Part shown: piece after piece, positions 1 through 10,594 of the stretch
How positions within the stretch are numbered: position 1 is the stretch's first letter
Layout: each line of letters starts with the position of its first letter
NCBI RefSeq assembly: GCF_002906165.1
Contig: NZ_PPCN01000010.1
Span: forward strand, 205,887 to 269,886
Reading direction: 5' to 3'
DNA length: 64,000 nt
Source of the DNA: Roseibium marinum
GTDB lineage: Bacteria; Pseudomonadota; Alphaproteobacteria; Rhizobiales; Stappiaceae
Made by a program: the position numbers and the translations under genes
The notes under the pieces: model-generated
What the model was told of the DNA's origin: nothing
Database searches by the model: none
Seen by the model: only the letters and a program-made list of their open reading frames with translations

Positions 1-328
1 CCGGAGGATGGACCTGACTTGTAAAGGTAGCCTGCGAAAAACGGCGCGCAAGACAAACATTGTCCCTATCTCAAAACCTGACAATGTGATTGAAATGGCA
101 ACCTGTTCAAACCGGGCGGTGCCGAAACAAGCCTTTGACAGATGTGAGAAGAACGGCTTGTCTTCCTGTGCCATGTGTCGGAAATTCCGTGAAAGTCCAA
201 CAATGCGAGCAGGAATTCGATCGCCCGCTGCCTTTTGACAGATCGCATCGATGGCGATCTCGGTATATGGCGGGAAACCGGATCGAGGGGCTTGTCCGCG
301 CAAGCCGGTGAATTCAACGGGATGAAAT
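1..328. other. Left-edge stretch without a recognisable gene
   Basis: No reading frame here resembles a known protein; the short frames have no plausible composition or ribosome binding site. The last 20 bases hold the ribosome binding region (GGGATGAAAT) of the Mrp gene. A TTGACA hexamer lies at 235-240, but the nearest TATA-like hexamer is more than 20 bases further on, so I do not call a promoter. Confidence 0.4.
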
Positions 329-1477
<1,149 letters not shown>

Positions 1478-1833
1478 AAAGGGTTACATACGGTTCCGTG
1501 ACAGGCGGGCGCAGCCTGCCACTGAACCGTGGCTGCATGAACCCTGATCGGGATTCGGTTCGGGTTGGAGATACGGCCTGCGGTAAGACGCGAAACAGCG
1601 CGCATTTGAATGACGCGGCGGCATTGTACTGATTCCGCTGCGTGACATTCCGCGAGTGTTCGCGCGCGGTCTCCGGATGCGGACAGAATGGACTCGCGAT
1701 TTTTTTTGCGCGACTTCATGAGTCATTGAGATAATTGAATTTTTTCACGCGCAGATCACGCAAGTTGCTTATATTTAAAAGCAAGTAGCCGCATTCCGGT
1801 GTCTTGAAAATACACAAAAGGTTATTTCCGGGC
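1478..1833. other. Intergenic region, AT-rich in its right half
   Basis: No gene is seen. The first part is GC-rich with imperfect dyads but no T-run terminator. The right half (about 1720-1800) is AT-rich, including TATATT at 1770-1775, and probably holds the promoter of the efflux gene. I cannot place a convincing -35 box. Confidence 0.4.
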
Positions 1834-3072
1834 ATGAGTACCCGACCGTCCCAGACTAGTGGGCCTGATAAAAAGCCCTCTCTGGCAGTGCTGATCGCAA
1901 TCACAACCGTCACTCCTCTGGCCATGCAGATTTATCTGCCGTCACTCGCGGGAATGATGATCGTCTTTTCCGCGACCGCCGGAGAAATACAGCTTTCGAT
2001 GTCGGCATTCTTCATCGCCGTCGCGGTCTCGCAACTTTTCTGGGGACCTTTGTCCGACCAATATGGCCGCCGGCCGATCATCATCGCCGGGATGGTTTTA
2101 TTCGTGATCGGCAGCGTGCTGTGCCTGGTCGCCCCGACGATCGAGGCCCTGATTGCCGCCCGCGTCATCCAGGCAGCGGGCAGTTGCGCCGGAATGGTGC
2201 TCGGCAGGGCGATTGTGAGGGATCTCTACGGACCCCGGCAGGCCGCCAGCATGATCGGTTTTGTGACCATGGGCATGGCCGTCATGCCGACCGTTGCACC
2301 GGCTATCGGCGGTATTCTCGACCAGTTTTATGGCTGGCAAGGCGGGTTCGTCCTGTTGCTGGTCTTCGGTGTGGGTGTTTTATGGATGAGCATCTTCTCG
2401 TTGCCTGAGACCCACAAGGAGCGAACGGCCGTTGGCGCGAAACAGGTCCTCAGATCCTACGGGATGATTTTCAAGGAGCCCCTTTACTGGAGCTATGGCC
2501 TGACCGCGGCATTCAACGCGCTGACTTATTTCGCTTATCTCGGCGGAGCGCCTTATATAGCCTCCGGCCTTCTGTCCCTGAGCGCGGCGGAGATGGGAAT
2601 TTATTTCATGGTTGTGGCAATCGGCTACATGGCCGGGAATTTCATTTCCGGCAAGTTCGCCGAACGCGTAGGCATCTTTCCGATGGTTCTTACCGGGACG
2701 CTCACCGGCGTACTTTCCGTTGCACTTATCGCCGGTTTTGCAGCTTTCGGCAGTCTCACCGCCATGGGCCTGTTCCTGCCGATGTTCCTGCTCGGACTCG
2801 GCAACGGCATTTGCTTGCCCAGCGCCCTGGTAGGAGCCATCAGCGTGCGCCCTGAAATGACCGGTTCGGCCGCCGGGCTGACAGCATCGCTGCAGGTTGG
2901 AACAGGCGCGATCTCGGGTTCGCTCGTCGCGTGGCTGTATGCGGACAGTTTCATGGCCGGAACCGCCTGGGGAATGATACTTGTCATGGCGCTGGGGTCT
3001 GGCCTCAGTGTGGTCGCGGCCCTGTCAATCCGCCACGTTTCCGCACGCCGGAGTTTCCTGCCGGCGGAATGA
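1834..3072 (+). CDS. MFS multidrug efflux transporter, Bcr/CflA family
   Basis: An inner-membrane transporter of the major facilitator superfamily, most like the Bcr/CflA drug:H+ antiporters. About 12 hydrophobic segments are visible. The family signature loop between TM2 and TM3 reads GPLSDQYGRRP, and the first helix carries the typical PLAMQIYLPSL motif. An in-frame TTG at 1804 would add ten residues. I prefer the ATG at 1834 because it begins just before the usual short cytoplasmic N-terminus and has AAAGG about 12 bases upstream. Substrates cannot be predicted. The gene is monocistronic and convergent with moaA, with 57 bases between the stop codons. Confidence 0.9.
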   Translation: MSTRPSQTSGPDKKPSLAVLIAITTVTPLAMQIYLPSLAGMMIVFSATAGEIQLSMSAFFIAVAVSQLFWGPLSDQYGRRPIIIAGMVLFVIGSVLCLVAPTIEALIAARVIQAAGSCAGMVLGRAIVRDLYGPRQAASMIGFVTMGMAVMPTVAPAIGGILDQFYGWQGGFVLLLVFGVGVLWMSIFSLPETHKERTAVGAKQVLRSYGMIFKEPLYWSYGLTAAFNALTYFAYLGGAPYIASGLLSLSAAEMGIYFMVVAIGYMAGNFISGKFAERVGIFPMVLTGTLTGVLSVALIAGFAAFGSLTAMGLFLPMFLLGLGNGICLPSALVGAISVRPEMTGSAAGLTASLQVGTGAISGSLVAWLYADSFMAGTAWGMILVMALGSGLSVVAALSIRHVSARRSFLPAE

Positions 3073-3129
3073 CATCCGGCAAATCTTTTCTGAATGAATC
3101 TGTCGTCGGGACGAAACCGGAACAGCCTC

Positions 3130-4179
3130 TCAGCCGCCGGTCACGCTCATGTGGCGGGATACCGCTGGTTGCCGGCTGTTGCGGTCGATGATGAAATCAT
3201 GACCCTTGGGCTTGCGCCCGATGGCTTCGTCGATCGCCGCGTTCAGCACATCGTTTCCTTCCGAAGCGCGAAGCGGGTCGCGCAGGTCCGCCATATCGTT
3301 CTGGCCGAGACACATGTAGAGCTGGCCCGTGCAGGTGACGCGCACCCGGTTGCAACTCTCGCAGAAATTATGGGTCATCGGCGTGATGAAGCCGAGCCGT
3401 CCACCGGTCTCCTCGACCGTGACATAGCGGGCGGGGCCGCCGGTCTTGTAGGGAATGTCGGTCAGCGTGAACGTTTCGGCAAGCCGTGCGCGAACGGTGG
3501 AAAGCGGCAGATACTGGTCGGTCCGGTCACCGTCGATTTCGCCGAGCGGCATGGTCTCGATAAGGGTCAGATCGTGGCCCTGATCGTGACACCAGTTCAG
3601 CATGGTGACGATTTCATGCTCGTTCACATCCTTGAGCGCGACCATGTTGATCTTGATCTTCAGGCCAGCCTCGGTGGCCGCCCGGATTCCGTCCATGACC
3701 TTGCCGAGGTCGCCCCAGCGGGTGACGGCCTTGAACTTCTGCGCGTCGAGCGTATCGACGGAAACGTTGATCCTGCGAACCCCGCAGTCATAAAGCTCCC
3801 CGGCGAAGCGCGAGAGCTGCGAGCCGTTGGTGGTGAGGGTCAATTCTTCGAGAGCACCGCTATCCAGATGGCGTCCAAGGCCGCGGATCAGGTTCATGAT
3901 GCCCTTGCGCACCAGCGGTTCTCCGCCCGTCAGGCGAAGTTTGCGCACGCCCTTTTCTATGAAGGCCGTGCACAGCCGGTCAAGCTCTTCAAGGCTCAGG
4001 ACCTCGCGCTTGGGCAGAAACGTCATGTCTTCCGCCATGCAGTAGACACAGCGGAAATCGCAGCGATCGGTGACGGAGACGCGCAGATAGGTCACCGCAC
4101 GCCCGAACGGATCGATCATCGGGGCGAAGGGGCCGTGTCCGCCGGATTCCACCGGCCTCACAATTTCACCGTCTTTCAC
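3130..4179 (-). CDS. moaA: GTP 3',8-cyclase MoaA (molybdenum cofactor biosynthesis)
   Basis: A radical-SAM enzyme that makes 3',8-cyclo-7,8-dihydro-GTP from GTP, the first step of molybdopterin synthesis, with MoaC as partner. All diagnostic elements are present in 349 residues: the SAM cluster CxxxCxxC at Cys40, Cys44 and Cys47, and the second substrate-binding cluster CxxC-x13-C at Cys273, Cys276 and Cys290. The C-terminus ends in Gly-Gly, a conserved functional tail of MoaA. No other moa gene is adjacent, so the pathway genes are scattered. An in-frame plus-strand reading across the same interval is only a shadow. Confidence 0.97.
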   Translation of the reverse strand: MKDGEIVRPVESGGHGPFAPMIDPFGRAVTYLRVSVTDRCDFRCVYCMAEDMTFLPKREVLSLEELDRLCTAFIEKGVRKLRLTGGEPLVRKGIMNLIRGLGRHLDSGALEELTLTTNGSQLSRFAGELYDCGVRRINVSVDTLDAQKFKAVTRWGDLGKVMDGIRAATEAGLKIKINMVALKDVNEHEIVTMLNWCHDQGHDLTLIETMPLGEIDGDRTDQYLPLSTVRARLAETFTLTDIPYKTGGPARYVTVEETGGRLGFITPMTHNFCESCNRVRVTCTGQLYMCLGQNDMADLRDPLRASEGNDVLNAAIDEAIGRKPKGHDFIIDRNSRQPAVSRHMSVTGG

Positions 4180-4278
4180 GTTCCGCTCTCCCTCAAACGT
4201 GCCTTTTCACCAATCATATGACGCCCCGGCCGGAAATATCAAATAAATCCGGACCGGCGCTCTCCGGTTTATATCTTG

Positions 4279-4298
4279 AGTAAACTTATCGGTTTACT
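4279..4298. promoter_or_regulatory. Perfect 7-bp dyad upstream of the photolyase gene
   Basis: AGTAAAC at 4279-4285 and GTTTACT at 4292-4298 form a perfect dyad around six bases (TTATCG) in an AT-rich stretch between the divergent moaA and photolyase genes. Size and spacing suit an operator for a dimeric repressor or activator. No regulator gene is adjacent, and which of the two genes it controls is unknown. Confidence 0.35.
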
Positions 4299-4411
4299 TT
4301 TGTCAATTCCTTGAGTGTGGATCCCCGTGCATCACAGGATGACCCTCCGCTCCGATTGATCCGGTTGCTGCCTGTAACGTATGTCTTTCACAGAAAGAAA
4401 AAAGAGGCAGC

Positions 4412-5848
4412 ATGACGACACTCGTCTGGTTCCGGCAGGATCTACGCACCAGCGATAATCCCGCACTTCATGAAGCCGCGAACAAAGGGCCGGTTCTTCC
4501 TGTTTTCATACTTGATGAACCCGATCAGTCCGGCGAAGACCATCCGCTCGGCGGCGCCAGCCGCTGGTGGCTGCATCACAGTCTTGCCGCGCTCAAACGG
4601 AATTTGCCCGGACTGGTGTTCCTGCGGGGCAATGCCCGGTACCTCATTCCGCATTTGGCCAGGCAAACCGGTGTCAGCGCGGTTCACTGGAACCGCTGCT
4701 ACGAACCGCATGCGATTGAACGGGACCGGGACATCAAGAGCGCCTTGAAGGAAGAGGGCTTCGAGGTGAAAAGTTTCAAGGCCTCCCTGCTTTATGAGCC
4801 CTGGGAACTTGAAACCAGGGCGGGTGGGCCGTTCAAGGTCTATTCTCCCTTCTGGAAAACGGCGCGGCAACGCGAGATCGATGCTCCTCTTTCAGCTCCC
4901 CGGGAGCTTGAATTCCTTAAGTTCGACGAGGGTGAGGAATTGGAGAACCTGAAACTCCTGCCGCATTCGCCGAACTGGGCTGCCGATTGGCAAGACCTTT
5001 GGCAACCGGGGGAGGAAGGTGCGGAAAAGCGTTTGCGGTCTTTCCTGAAAGACGGTCTCGACGGATATGGCGAACTGCGCAACCGTCCCGACAGGCCGAA
5101 TATATCGCGACTTTCCCCTCATCTGCATTGCGGCGATATTTCTCCAGGCAAAGTCTGGCACGAAACCCGGCGACGAATGTCGCAAGACGGCGCGCTGGCC
5201 GGAGACGGGATGAAATTTCTCTCCGAACTTGCGTGGCGCGAGTTCTCCTATCATCTGCTCTATCATTTCCCGCATCTGCCCAGCGACAACTGGCGGCCCG
5301 CCTTCGACGCCTATCCCTGGCGGGAGGCAGGAGACGATCTCAGGCGCTGGCAAATGGGTCAGACCGGTTATCCGATCGTCGATGCGGGCATGCGCGAGCT
5401 TTGGCGGACCGGCTACATGCACAACAGGGTGCGCATGGTCGCGGCCAGTTTCCTGATCAAGCACTTGCGCCTTGACTGGCGCCACGGCGAAGCCTGGTTC
5501 CGCGACACGCTTGTGGATGCGGACCTTGCCAGCAATTCCGCAAGCTGGCAGTGGGTGGCGGGCTCAGGCGCCGACGCCGCGCCATATTTCCGGATTTTCA
5601 ACCCGATCACCCAGGGACGGAAATTCGATCCGGACGGGATCTACGTGCGCCGCTGGGTTCCCGAACTTGAAAAGCTCGGCAACGCTCACCTCTTCGCGCC
5701 ATTCGACACGCCCCCGGAGGTCCTTGAGCGGGCAGGGATCACGCTCGGTGAAACCTATCCGCATCCACTCGTCGATCATGCCAGCGCCCGTCAGGCGGCG
5801 CTTGAGGGCTATGAGGCCGTGAAGCAGGCGGGACAAAACGCGTCTTGA
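4412..5848 (+). CDS. phrB: Deoxyribodipyrimidine photolyase (cryptochrome/photolyase family)
   Basis: A 478-residue flavoprotein expected to split cyclobutane pyrimidine dimers using blue light. The N-terminal alpha/beta antenna domain starts TTLVWFRQDLRTSDNPAL, the usual opening of the class I photolyase/cryptochrome group. The C-terminal FAD domain has the family signatures WREFSYHLLYHFP, GYPIVDAGMRELW, TGYMHNRVRM, and WQWVAGSGADAAPYFRIFNP near residue 380. The length is typical. The ATG is preceded by AAAAAAGAGGCAGC. It is followed after about 60 bases by the DUF971 gene in the same direction. Class (CPD or 6-4) cannot be settled by motif reading alone, but CPD class I is the likeliest. 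Confidence 0.95.
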   Translation: MTTLVWFRQDLRTSDNPALHEAANKGPVLPVFILDEPDQSGEDHPLGGASRWWLHHSLAALKRNLPGLVFLRGNARYLIPHLARQTGVSAVHWNRCYEPHAIERDRDIKSALKEEGFEVKSFKASLLYEPWELETRAGGPFKVYSPFWKTARQREIDAPLSAPRELEFLKFDEGEELENLKLLPHSPNWAADWQDLWQPGEEGAEKRLRSFLKDGLDGYGELRNRPDRPNISRLSPHLHCGDISPGKVWHETRRRMSQDGALAGDGMKFLSELAWREFSYHLLYHFPHLPSDNWRPAFDAYPWREAGDDLRRWQMGQTGYPIVDAGMRELWRTGYMHNRVRMVAASFLIKHLRLDWRHGEAWFRDTLVDADLASNSASWQWVAGSGADAAPYFRIFNPITQGRKFDPDGIYVRRWVPELEKLGNAHLFAPFDTPPEVLERAGITLGETYPHPLVDHASARQAALEGYEAVKQAGQNAS

Positions 5849-5911
5849 CGCAAGAGGCGGAGCGTGGTGAGGCATTCCCAGGCGCTCTGCCAGATCACAA
5901 AGGACCCGATC

Positions 5912-6277
5912 ATGACCGACCAATCCGCCCCCTGGCCGACGGAACTGCGTGTTTCAGCGGACAGAAAGACGCTCACAGTCGCATTCGACACCGGAGAGCG
6001 GCATGAACTGGCGGCGGAGTATCTGCGTGTCTGTTCGCCTTCCGCGGAGGTTCAGGGACACGCTCCGTCGCAAAAGCGGACGGTCCCTGGGAAGCGCCAG
6101 GTCGGAATCATGAAGATCGAGCCGGTGGGCAATTATGCGGTCCGGATCCATTTCGACGACATGCACCATTCCGGCATATTCACCTGGGCCTATCTGCTGG
6201 AATTGGGGCAGGAGCGCGACAAACACTGGGGCGGATATCTGCGGGAACTCGAAGAAAAAGGGTTGGGCCGGGGGTAA
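5912..6277 (+). CDS. DUF971 (GBBH-like N-terminal domain) protein
   Basis: A small protein of about 121 residues consisting of the DUF971 domain, also called the gamma-butyrobetaine-hydroxylase-like N-terminal domain. The opening WPTELRVSADRKTLTVAFD and the later sequences YAVRIHFDDMHHSGIFTWAYL and LRELEEKG fit the family. Biochemistry is poorly defined; in plant HCF101 this domain is fused behind an Mrp-type Fe-S carrier, so a role with Fe-S or metal proteins is possible. A GTG at 5864 would extend the N-terminus by 16 residues of unrelated composition; the ATG at 5912 fits the family length. Confidence 0.85.
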   Translation: MTDQSAPWPTELRVSADRKTLTVAFDTGERHELAAEYLRVCSPSAEVQGHAPSQKRTVPGKRQVGIMKIEPVGNYAVRIHFDDMHHSGIFTWAYLLELGQERDKHWGGYLRELEEKGLGRG

Positions 6278-6365
6278 CTGAAGTTCCGCCATGATGGTTT
6301 TTGCTACAAAAAGCCGGGCTTCGGAGCCTACCTCTGATTTCTGACAAAGGTTTGTTTACCCCGTA

Positions 6366-6494
6366 GTCATCCCGTCCAAGCGTAGCGCGAGCAGGGATCG
6401 GAGAGCCACAAGTCGTTGTGTTCGGGAGAAATTTTCCATCGAAAGGCCCCGGCACCCCGATCCCGGATCTTTGCTGCGCTGCGTCCGGGATGAC
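6366..6494. repeat. Imperfect long inverted repeat, REP-like (GTCATCCCG ... CGGGATGAC)
   Basis: The element starts GTCATCCCG (6366-6374) and ends CGGGATGAC (6486-6494). The two halves are imperfect reverse complements: GTAGCGCGAGCAGGGATCGG on the left pairs loosely with CCGATCCC on the right, followed by CTGCGCTGCGTCC. From general knowledge, GTCATCCCGG/CCGGGATGAC palindromes are abundant between genes in many alphaproteobacteria. It lies between a + gene and a - gene, the usual place for such units. Confidence 0.6.
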
Positions 6495-6512
6495 GATCTG
6501 AAGGTTAGTCGG

Positions 6513-6546
6513 AAAACAAAAAAGCCGGGCTTCGCGGCCCGGCTTT
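6513..6546 (-). terminator. Rho-independent terminator of the L,D-transpeptidase gene
   Basis: AAAGCCGGGC (6521-6530), the loop TTCGCG and GCCCGGCTTT (6537-6546) form a perfect 10-bp stem. Read on the minus strand it is followed by TTTGTTTT (6513-6520). It lies 22 bases past the stop of the minus-strand L,D-transpeptidase gene. Confidence 0.85.
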
Positions 6547-6568
6547 CCTGAATTCGATATGTGGCCGC

Positions 6569-7162
6569 TCAGCGTTGCACGATGATTTTCGCGCCGATCG
6601 ACACATTGTTGTAAAGATGGATCACATCTTCATTGGCGAGGCGAATGCAGCCTGAGGAAACAGCGGAACCGATTGTCCAGGGTTCGGTTGTTCCATGGAT
6701 ACGGTAAAGCGTCGATCCGATATAGAGCGCCCGGGCGCCCATCGGGTTGTTCGGGCCGCCCGGCATATGCCCCGGAAGGATACGCCCTTTAGCACGTTCG
6801 CGCGCGCGCATCTGCGGCGGCGGAGTCCAGCCCGGCCATTCGGCCTTGCGGGAGACCCGGTGCGTACCGGCCCACTGGAAACCGTCCTTGCCGACGCCGA
6901 CGCCGTATTTCATCGCCTTGCCGCCCGGCAGCACGTGATAGAGCCGACGCTCGGATGTGTCGATGATGATGGTACCAGGCTTATAAGGGCCATCATATTT
7001 GACACGCTTGCGCTTGACCGGTGACGGTCCGCCCGGATGGTATTTCGGGGTAACCCAGGTGTTTGTGCTGTGATCGAAAAAGCCGTAGCGCGGCGCTGCC
7101 TGTGCCGTCAGCGCAAATGCGCCCGCAATCACCGCAATCATTACAAATAAAAGTCTATTCAT
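6569..7162 (-). CDS. L,D-transpeptidase (YkuD domain), exported
   Basis: A periplasmic peptidoglycan (or outer-membrane-protein to peptidoglycan) cross-linking enzyme. About 197 residues start MNRLLFVMIAVIAGAFALTA, a signal peptide probably cut after AQA. The YkuD domain follows, with TIIIDTSERRLYHVLPGG at its start and the catalytic signature HGT...SSGCIRL near the C-terminus; the Cys in SSGC is the nucleophile. An upstream in-frame start would add nine residues, but GGGG placed six bases before the ATG at 7162 decides for the shorter form. The length matches the short alphaproteobacterial ErfK/YbiS/YcfS/YnhG-type enzymes. Confidence 0.93.
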   Translation of the reverse strand: MNRLLFVMIAVIAGAFALTAQAAPRYGFFDHSTNTWVTPKYHPGGPSPVKRKRVKYDGPYKPGTIIIDTSERRLYHVLPGGKAMKYGVGVGKDGFQWAGTHRVSRKAEWPGWTPPPQMRARERAKGRILPGHMPGGPNNPMGARALYIGSTLYRIHGTTEPWTIGSAVSSGCIRLANEDVIHLYNNVSIGAKIIVQR

Positions 7163-7539
7163 ATTAATCCCCCATAAGCACCGGCCCACGCCTGAATGAT
7201 GCTGTCTACAGAAGGTGACACTAAGAAATTAACCTTGCCGCACGGTTAATAACCATGGCGTAAAAAGGTCAAGAAAGAAATCTCACGTTGATGTGAGCGC
7301 TGGAGACTACGCCCGAATGTGCCTTAATTGCAACGGATTTCCCGTTTCGGGCGCGTGTCAGCCGGCCGCTCCCGTCACAGTTGCCGTCACTTGCGCTTCC
7401 TCGACCGGCCGGAGCGGGTTAGCAGAATCATCCGTACCGGAAAGAAAATGCAATTCCATGTTCGGCTGGCCCGTCCCGCACCGCACAGATCTTGCCGATA
7501 GTCTCCCGCCAAGTCCTGAAACGGATACAGGACTTTGCA
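7163..7539. other. Intergenic region with two dyads
   Basis: No gene is seen between the two minus-strand genes. TTAACC and GGTTAA form a dyad at about 7229-7249 in the likely promoter region of the L,D-transpeptidase gene. A second dyad, AAGTCCTG (7511-7518) and CAGGACTT (7528-7535), lies just past the fumarase stop. It could end fumarase transcription, but no T-run follows it on the minus strand. Confidence 0.4.
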
Positions 7540-9177
7540 TCACCCCAGATTCAGTTCCTTGAAGAAGTCGTTCCCCTTGTCGTCGATCACGATGAAGGCC
7601 GGAAAATCCTCGACCTCGATCTTCCAGATGGCTTCCATGCCGAGTTCCTCGAATTCGACCACTTCCACCTTCTTGATACAGTCCTGGGCAAGGCGCGCCG
7701 CGGGACCGCCGATGGAGCCGAGATAGAAGCCGCCATGGGCCTGGCAGGCGCGGCGGACCTGGGCGGAACGGTTGCCCTTGGCCAGCATCACCATCGAGCC
7801 GCCCGCGGCCTGGAACTGGTCGACATAGGCATCCATCCGCCCGGCCGTGGTCGGACCGAAGGAGCCTGAGGGCATGCCTTCCGGGGTCTTGGCCGGGCCG
7901 GCGTAATAGATCGGATGGTTCTTGAAATACTCGGGCAGCGGTTCGCCGCTTTCCAGCCGCTCGCGCAACTTGGAATGCGCCAGGTCGCGCGCCACGATCA
8001 GCGGTCCGCTCAGCGACAGGCGGGTCTTGATGGGATGTCTGGACAGCTCACCGAGGATTTCCGACATCGGCCGGGTGAGATCGATCTTGACCACGTTGTC
8101 GGAAAGGTGGTCGTCGGTGACTTCCGGCAGGTATTTCTCCGGATGCATCTCCAGCTGCTCCAGGAAAATTCCGTCCCGGGTGATCTTGCCGACAGCCTGG
8201 CGATCCGCCGAGCAGGAGACGGCCAGCCCGATCGGCAGCGAAGCGCCGTGGCGCGGCAGGCGGATGACGCGCACATCGTGACAGAAATATTTGCCGCCGA
8301 ACTGCGCGCCGACCCCGGTGGCCTGGGTGAGCTTGAGGATTTCTTCTTCCATCTCAAGGTCGCGGAAGGCGTGGCCGAGTTCGGAGCCCTGGGCGGGCAG
8401 ACCGTCCAGATAGCGTGCCGACGCAAGCTTGGCCGTCTTGAGGTTCATCTCCGCGGACGTGCCGCCGATGACGATTGCCAGGTGATAGGGAGGGCAGGCG
8501 GCGGTCCCGAGGGTCAGGATCTTTTCCTTCAGGAAGTCGATCATGCGGTCATGGCTGAGCAGCGACGGCGTGCCCTGGAACAGGAAGGTCTTGTTGGCCG
8601 ACCCGCCACCCTTCGCCATGAACAGGAACTTGTAGGCATCATCGCCGTCCGCATAGAGCTCGATCTGCGCGGGCATGTTGCTGCTGGTGTTCTTCTCCTC
8701 GAACATGGAGATCGGCGCGAGTTGCGAATAGCGCAGGTTTTTCTTGAAATAGGCATCGCGGGAGCCTTCGCCGAGAGCGGCTTCATCCGTGCCGTCGGTC
8801 CAGACCCGCCGCCCTTTCTTGCCCATGATGATGGCCGTGCCGGTGTCCTGGCACATGGGCAAGACACCGTGCGAGGCGATATTGGCGTTCTTCAGAAGAT
8901 CGAAGGCGACGAACTTGTCATTCTCGGTTGCTTCCGGGTCATCGAGGATTTTCCGGAGCTGCGCCAGATGGCCCGGCCGCAGATAGTGGTTGATGTCCTT
9001 GAAGGCTTCCTCCGCCAGCAGGCGCAGGCCTTCCGGTTCCACCATCAGCACTTCTTCGCCGTTGAATTCCGCGGTTTTGACGAAGTCGGAGGTCAGCTTC
9101 CGGTAGGGCGTCTGATCCGCGCCCTGCGGAAAAAGGGCGCTGTGATGATAGGCGGGAGGGGTGATAGGAGCGTTCAT
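7540..9177 (-). CDS. fumA: Fumarate hydratase, class I (iron-sulfur dependent)
   Basis: An oxygen-sensitive 4Fe-4S hydratase that interconverts fumarate and malate in the TCA cycle. The protein is about 545 residues and carries both the alpha part ([20 protein letters not shown], holding one cluster Cys) and the beta part ([41 protein letters not shown]), in the single-chain FumA/FumB form. The ATG at 9177 ([17 protein letters not shown]) is preceded by AGGAAA. The longer in-frame extension of 34 residues upstream has no family counterpart. The gene is monocistronic. Confidence 0.95.
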   Translation of the reverse strand: MNAPITPPAYHHSALFPQGADQTPYRKLTSDFVKTAEFNGEEVLMVEPEGLRLLAEEAFKDINHYLRPGHLAQLRKILDDPEATENDKFVAFDLLKNANIASHGVLPMCQDTGTAIIMGKKGRRVWTDGTDEAALGEGSRDAYFKKNLRYSQLAPISMFEEKNTSSNMPAQIELYADGDDAYKFLFMAKGGGSANKTFLFQGTPSLLSHDRMIDFLKEKILTLGTAACPPYHLAIVIGGTSAEMNLKTAKLASARYLDGLPAQGSELGHAFRDLEMEEEILKLTQATGVGAQFGGKYFCHDVRVIRLPRHGASLPIGLAVSCSADRQAVGKITRDGIFLEQLEMHPEKYLPEVTDDHLSDNVVKIDLTRPMSEILGELSRHPIKTRLSLSGPLIVARDLAHSKLRERLESGEPLPEYFKNHPIYYAGPAKTPEGMPSGSFGPTTAGRMDAYVDQFQAAGGSMVMLAKGNRSAQVRRACQAHGGFYLGSIGGPAARLAQDCIKKVEVVEFEELGMEAIWKIEVEDFPAFIVIDDKGNDFFKELNLG

Positions 9178-9258
9178 CGGACGATTTTCCTGATCTGGCT
9201 GCCTCCGGTCTGCCGGGCAGCCGGAGGCGCTGGAACATTGTGTGCCGTTCTCATACGG

Positions 9259-9292
9259 CAAAAAGGCCCCGCACGCCAAGTGCCCGGGCCTT
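9259..9292 (-). terminator. Rho-independent terminator of the YceI - cytochrome b561 operon
   Basis: AAGGCCC at 9263-9269 and GGGCCTT at 9286-9292 pair across a 16-base loop. On the minus strand the stem is followed by a T-rich run. It lies 68 bases beyond the stop of the last operon gene and upstream of the fumarase start. Confidence 0.65.
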
Positions 9293-9359
9293 CGCAGTTC
9301 GTCTGATTGTCCTGAGCCCCGCAGGTGGCGCCTCGCGGCATTGTCTGGATGGCCCGGTC

Positions 9360-9917
9360 TTACCGGACCGCCGTCAGATCGAGAGTCACCGTCACGATAT
9401 CGCCGACCGTGTCGGTGCCGACTGCCGTTCCGAGTTTGTAGTCGAGACGATTGACGGTCGCGGTCCCCATGGCGGTGGCCGTGTCGCCGTCGATGTCCAG
9501 GGTGAATTCCAGGTCCACCGGCTGCGCGACCCCCTTGATCGTCAGCAGGCCGTCCGCACGATAGCTGTTGCCTTCGACATGGCTGACGTTTTGCGTGGTG
9601 AATTCCGCGACCGGAAAGGCGTCGATGTCGAACCAGTCCTTGCCGGGCAGGGTGCCGTCAAACTGCGGATTGCCGGTGGATGCGCTCAAGGGTTTGATCT
9701 CGGTGGAGATTTTCGCCTGGTCCGGTGCCTCCGGATCGAAGTCGATGTCAGCGTCCCATGTGGCGAAAAAACCTTTCAGGGTTCCGGTCCCCTGCTTGAC
9801 CTCAAAGCCGAGCTTGCTCCGCTCCGGATCCACATTCCATGTTTCCGACAGGGCCGGGGTGGAAAGTGCCGTAGCGGCAACATACGAAAGGGCATAGACG
9901 ATTTTTCTCAGTGACAT
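9360..9917 (-). CDS. YceI-family periplasmic lipid-binding protein
   Basis: A 185-residue exported protein with the YceI lipocalin-like beta barrel, which in characterised members binds polyisoprenoid lipids. The N-terminus is a signal peptide with probable cleavage after PALS. The mature start [27 protein letters not shown] is typical, and the C-terminal half has the expected [18 protein letters not shown] strand pair. It is the last gene of a three-gene minus-strand operon, 24 bases after cytochrome b561. YceI and b561 are often adjacent in proteobacteria, which suggests a quinone- or redox-linked role; that link is inference. Confidence 0.9.
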   Translation of the reverse strand: MSLRKIVYALSYVAATALSTPALSETWNVDPERSKLGFEVKQGTGTLKGFFATWDADIDFDPEAPDQAKISTEIKPLSASTGNPQFDGTLPGKDWFDIDAFPVAEFTTQNVSHVEGNSYRADGLLTIKGVAQPVDLEFTLDIDGDTATAMGTATVNRLDYKLGTAVGTDTVGDIVTVTLDLTAVR

Positions 9918-9941
9918 GGGAGAGTTTCCTGAAGTTGTAAA

Positions 9942-10526
9942 TCAATTATCCGTCTTGCCGGGCGCTGCTGAGATCATCCGGTTCAATGTGTCGTCCCTGG
10001 AAATGAAATGATGCTTGAGCGCAGCGGCGACATGCACCGTGATGAGTGCGATCAGCAGGTAGGCGCCGTATTCATGCAGAAGTTTGAAAAAGCTTTCGGC
10101 CTCTTCCTGGCTGCCAAGGGCGGCGGGTACGTGCAGATGCGGTACTGGCAGCACGTTGAACAGGATCGTCGGTATGCCCCAGGGGGAGGCCGACACCATG
10201 AACCAGCCGGTGACCGGCAGGGCGAAGATCAGGGCATAAAGTCCGGCATGACCGAGATGCGCGGCGGCCTTTTCAAGAGGAGGCATACCGTCCGGCAGCC
10301 GCGGCGAAGGGTTGATCAGCCGCCAGAAAAGACGCAGTACCGCAAGGGTCAGCACGACGAAACCGATTGATTTGTGCAACTGAAAAAGCTGAAAAGTGGC
10401 CGGCTCGGTCTGCGGCAGCTGATGCATATACAGCCCGAGCGAGAGCATGCCGATGATCAAAAGGGCCATCGTCCAGTGGAAGGTGATGGCGATCCATCCG
10501 TAGCCCGACTTCGAATTGCGCAGCAT
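9942..10526 (-). CDS. Cytochrome b561 family membrane protein
   Basis: A 194-residue four-helix di-heme b-type cytochrome expected to move electrons from or to the quinone pool in the inner membrane. The four hydrophobic helices carry the expected histidines: IAITFHWTMALL in helix 1, QLHKSIGF in helix 2, and LLHEYGAYLLIALITVHVAAAL in helix 4. The length is typical for the bacterial CybB-like group. It sits between two YceI genes, reading in the same direction. Confidence 0.92.
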   Translation of the reverse strand: MLRNSKSGYGWIAITFHWTMALLIIGMLSLGLYMHQLPQTEPATFQLFQLHKSIGFVVLTLAVLRLFWRLINPSPRLPDGMPPLEKAAAHLGHAGLYALIFALPVTGWFMVSASPWGIPTILFNVLPVPHLHVPAALGSQEEAESFFKLLHEYGAYLLIALITVHVAAALKHHFISRDDTLNRMISAAPGKTDN

Positions 10527-10543
10527 GACACGTTCCTTGAAAT

Positions 10544-10569
10544 GCAGGGACCGGCCAACCGGTCCCTGC
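10544..10569. other. Perfect 11-bp stem-loop between yceI and cytochrome b561
   Basis: GCAGGGACCGG (10544-10554), the loop CCAA and CCGGTCCCTGC (10559-10569) form a perfect 11-bp hairpin in the 68-base operon gap. Neither side has a T-run, so it is more likely an RNA-processing or stability element than a strong terminator. It could set different levels for the first YceI gene and the two downstream genes. Confidence 0.6.
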
Positions 10570-10594
10570 CGCAGATCAGACGATTGCCTGTCTA

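Noticed and set aside
3094..4221. Long plus-strand frame opposite moaA
   Set aside because: The minus strand encodes complete MoaA with all cluster cysteines; the plus frame has no recognisable protein features.
6303..6331. Second terminator after the DUF971 gene
   Set aside because: It shares AAAAGCCGGGCTTCGG with the real terminator at 6513-6546, but the stem is only about 4 bp and has no T-run.
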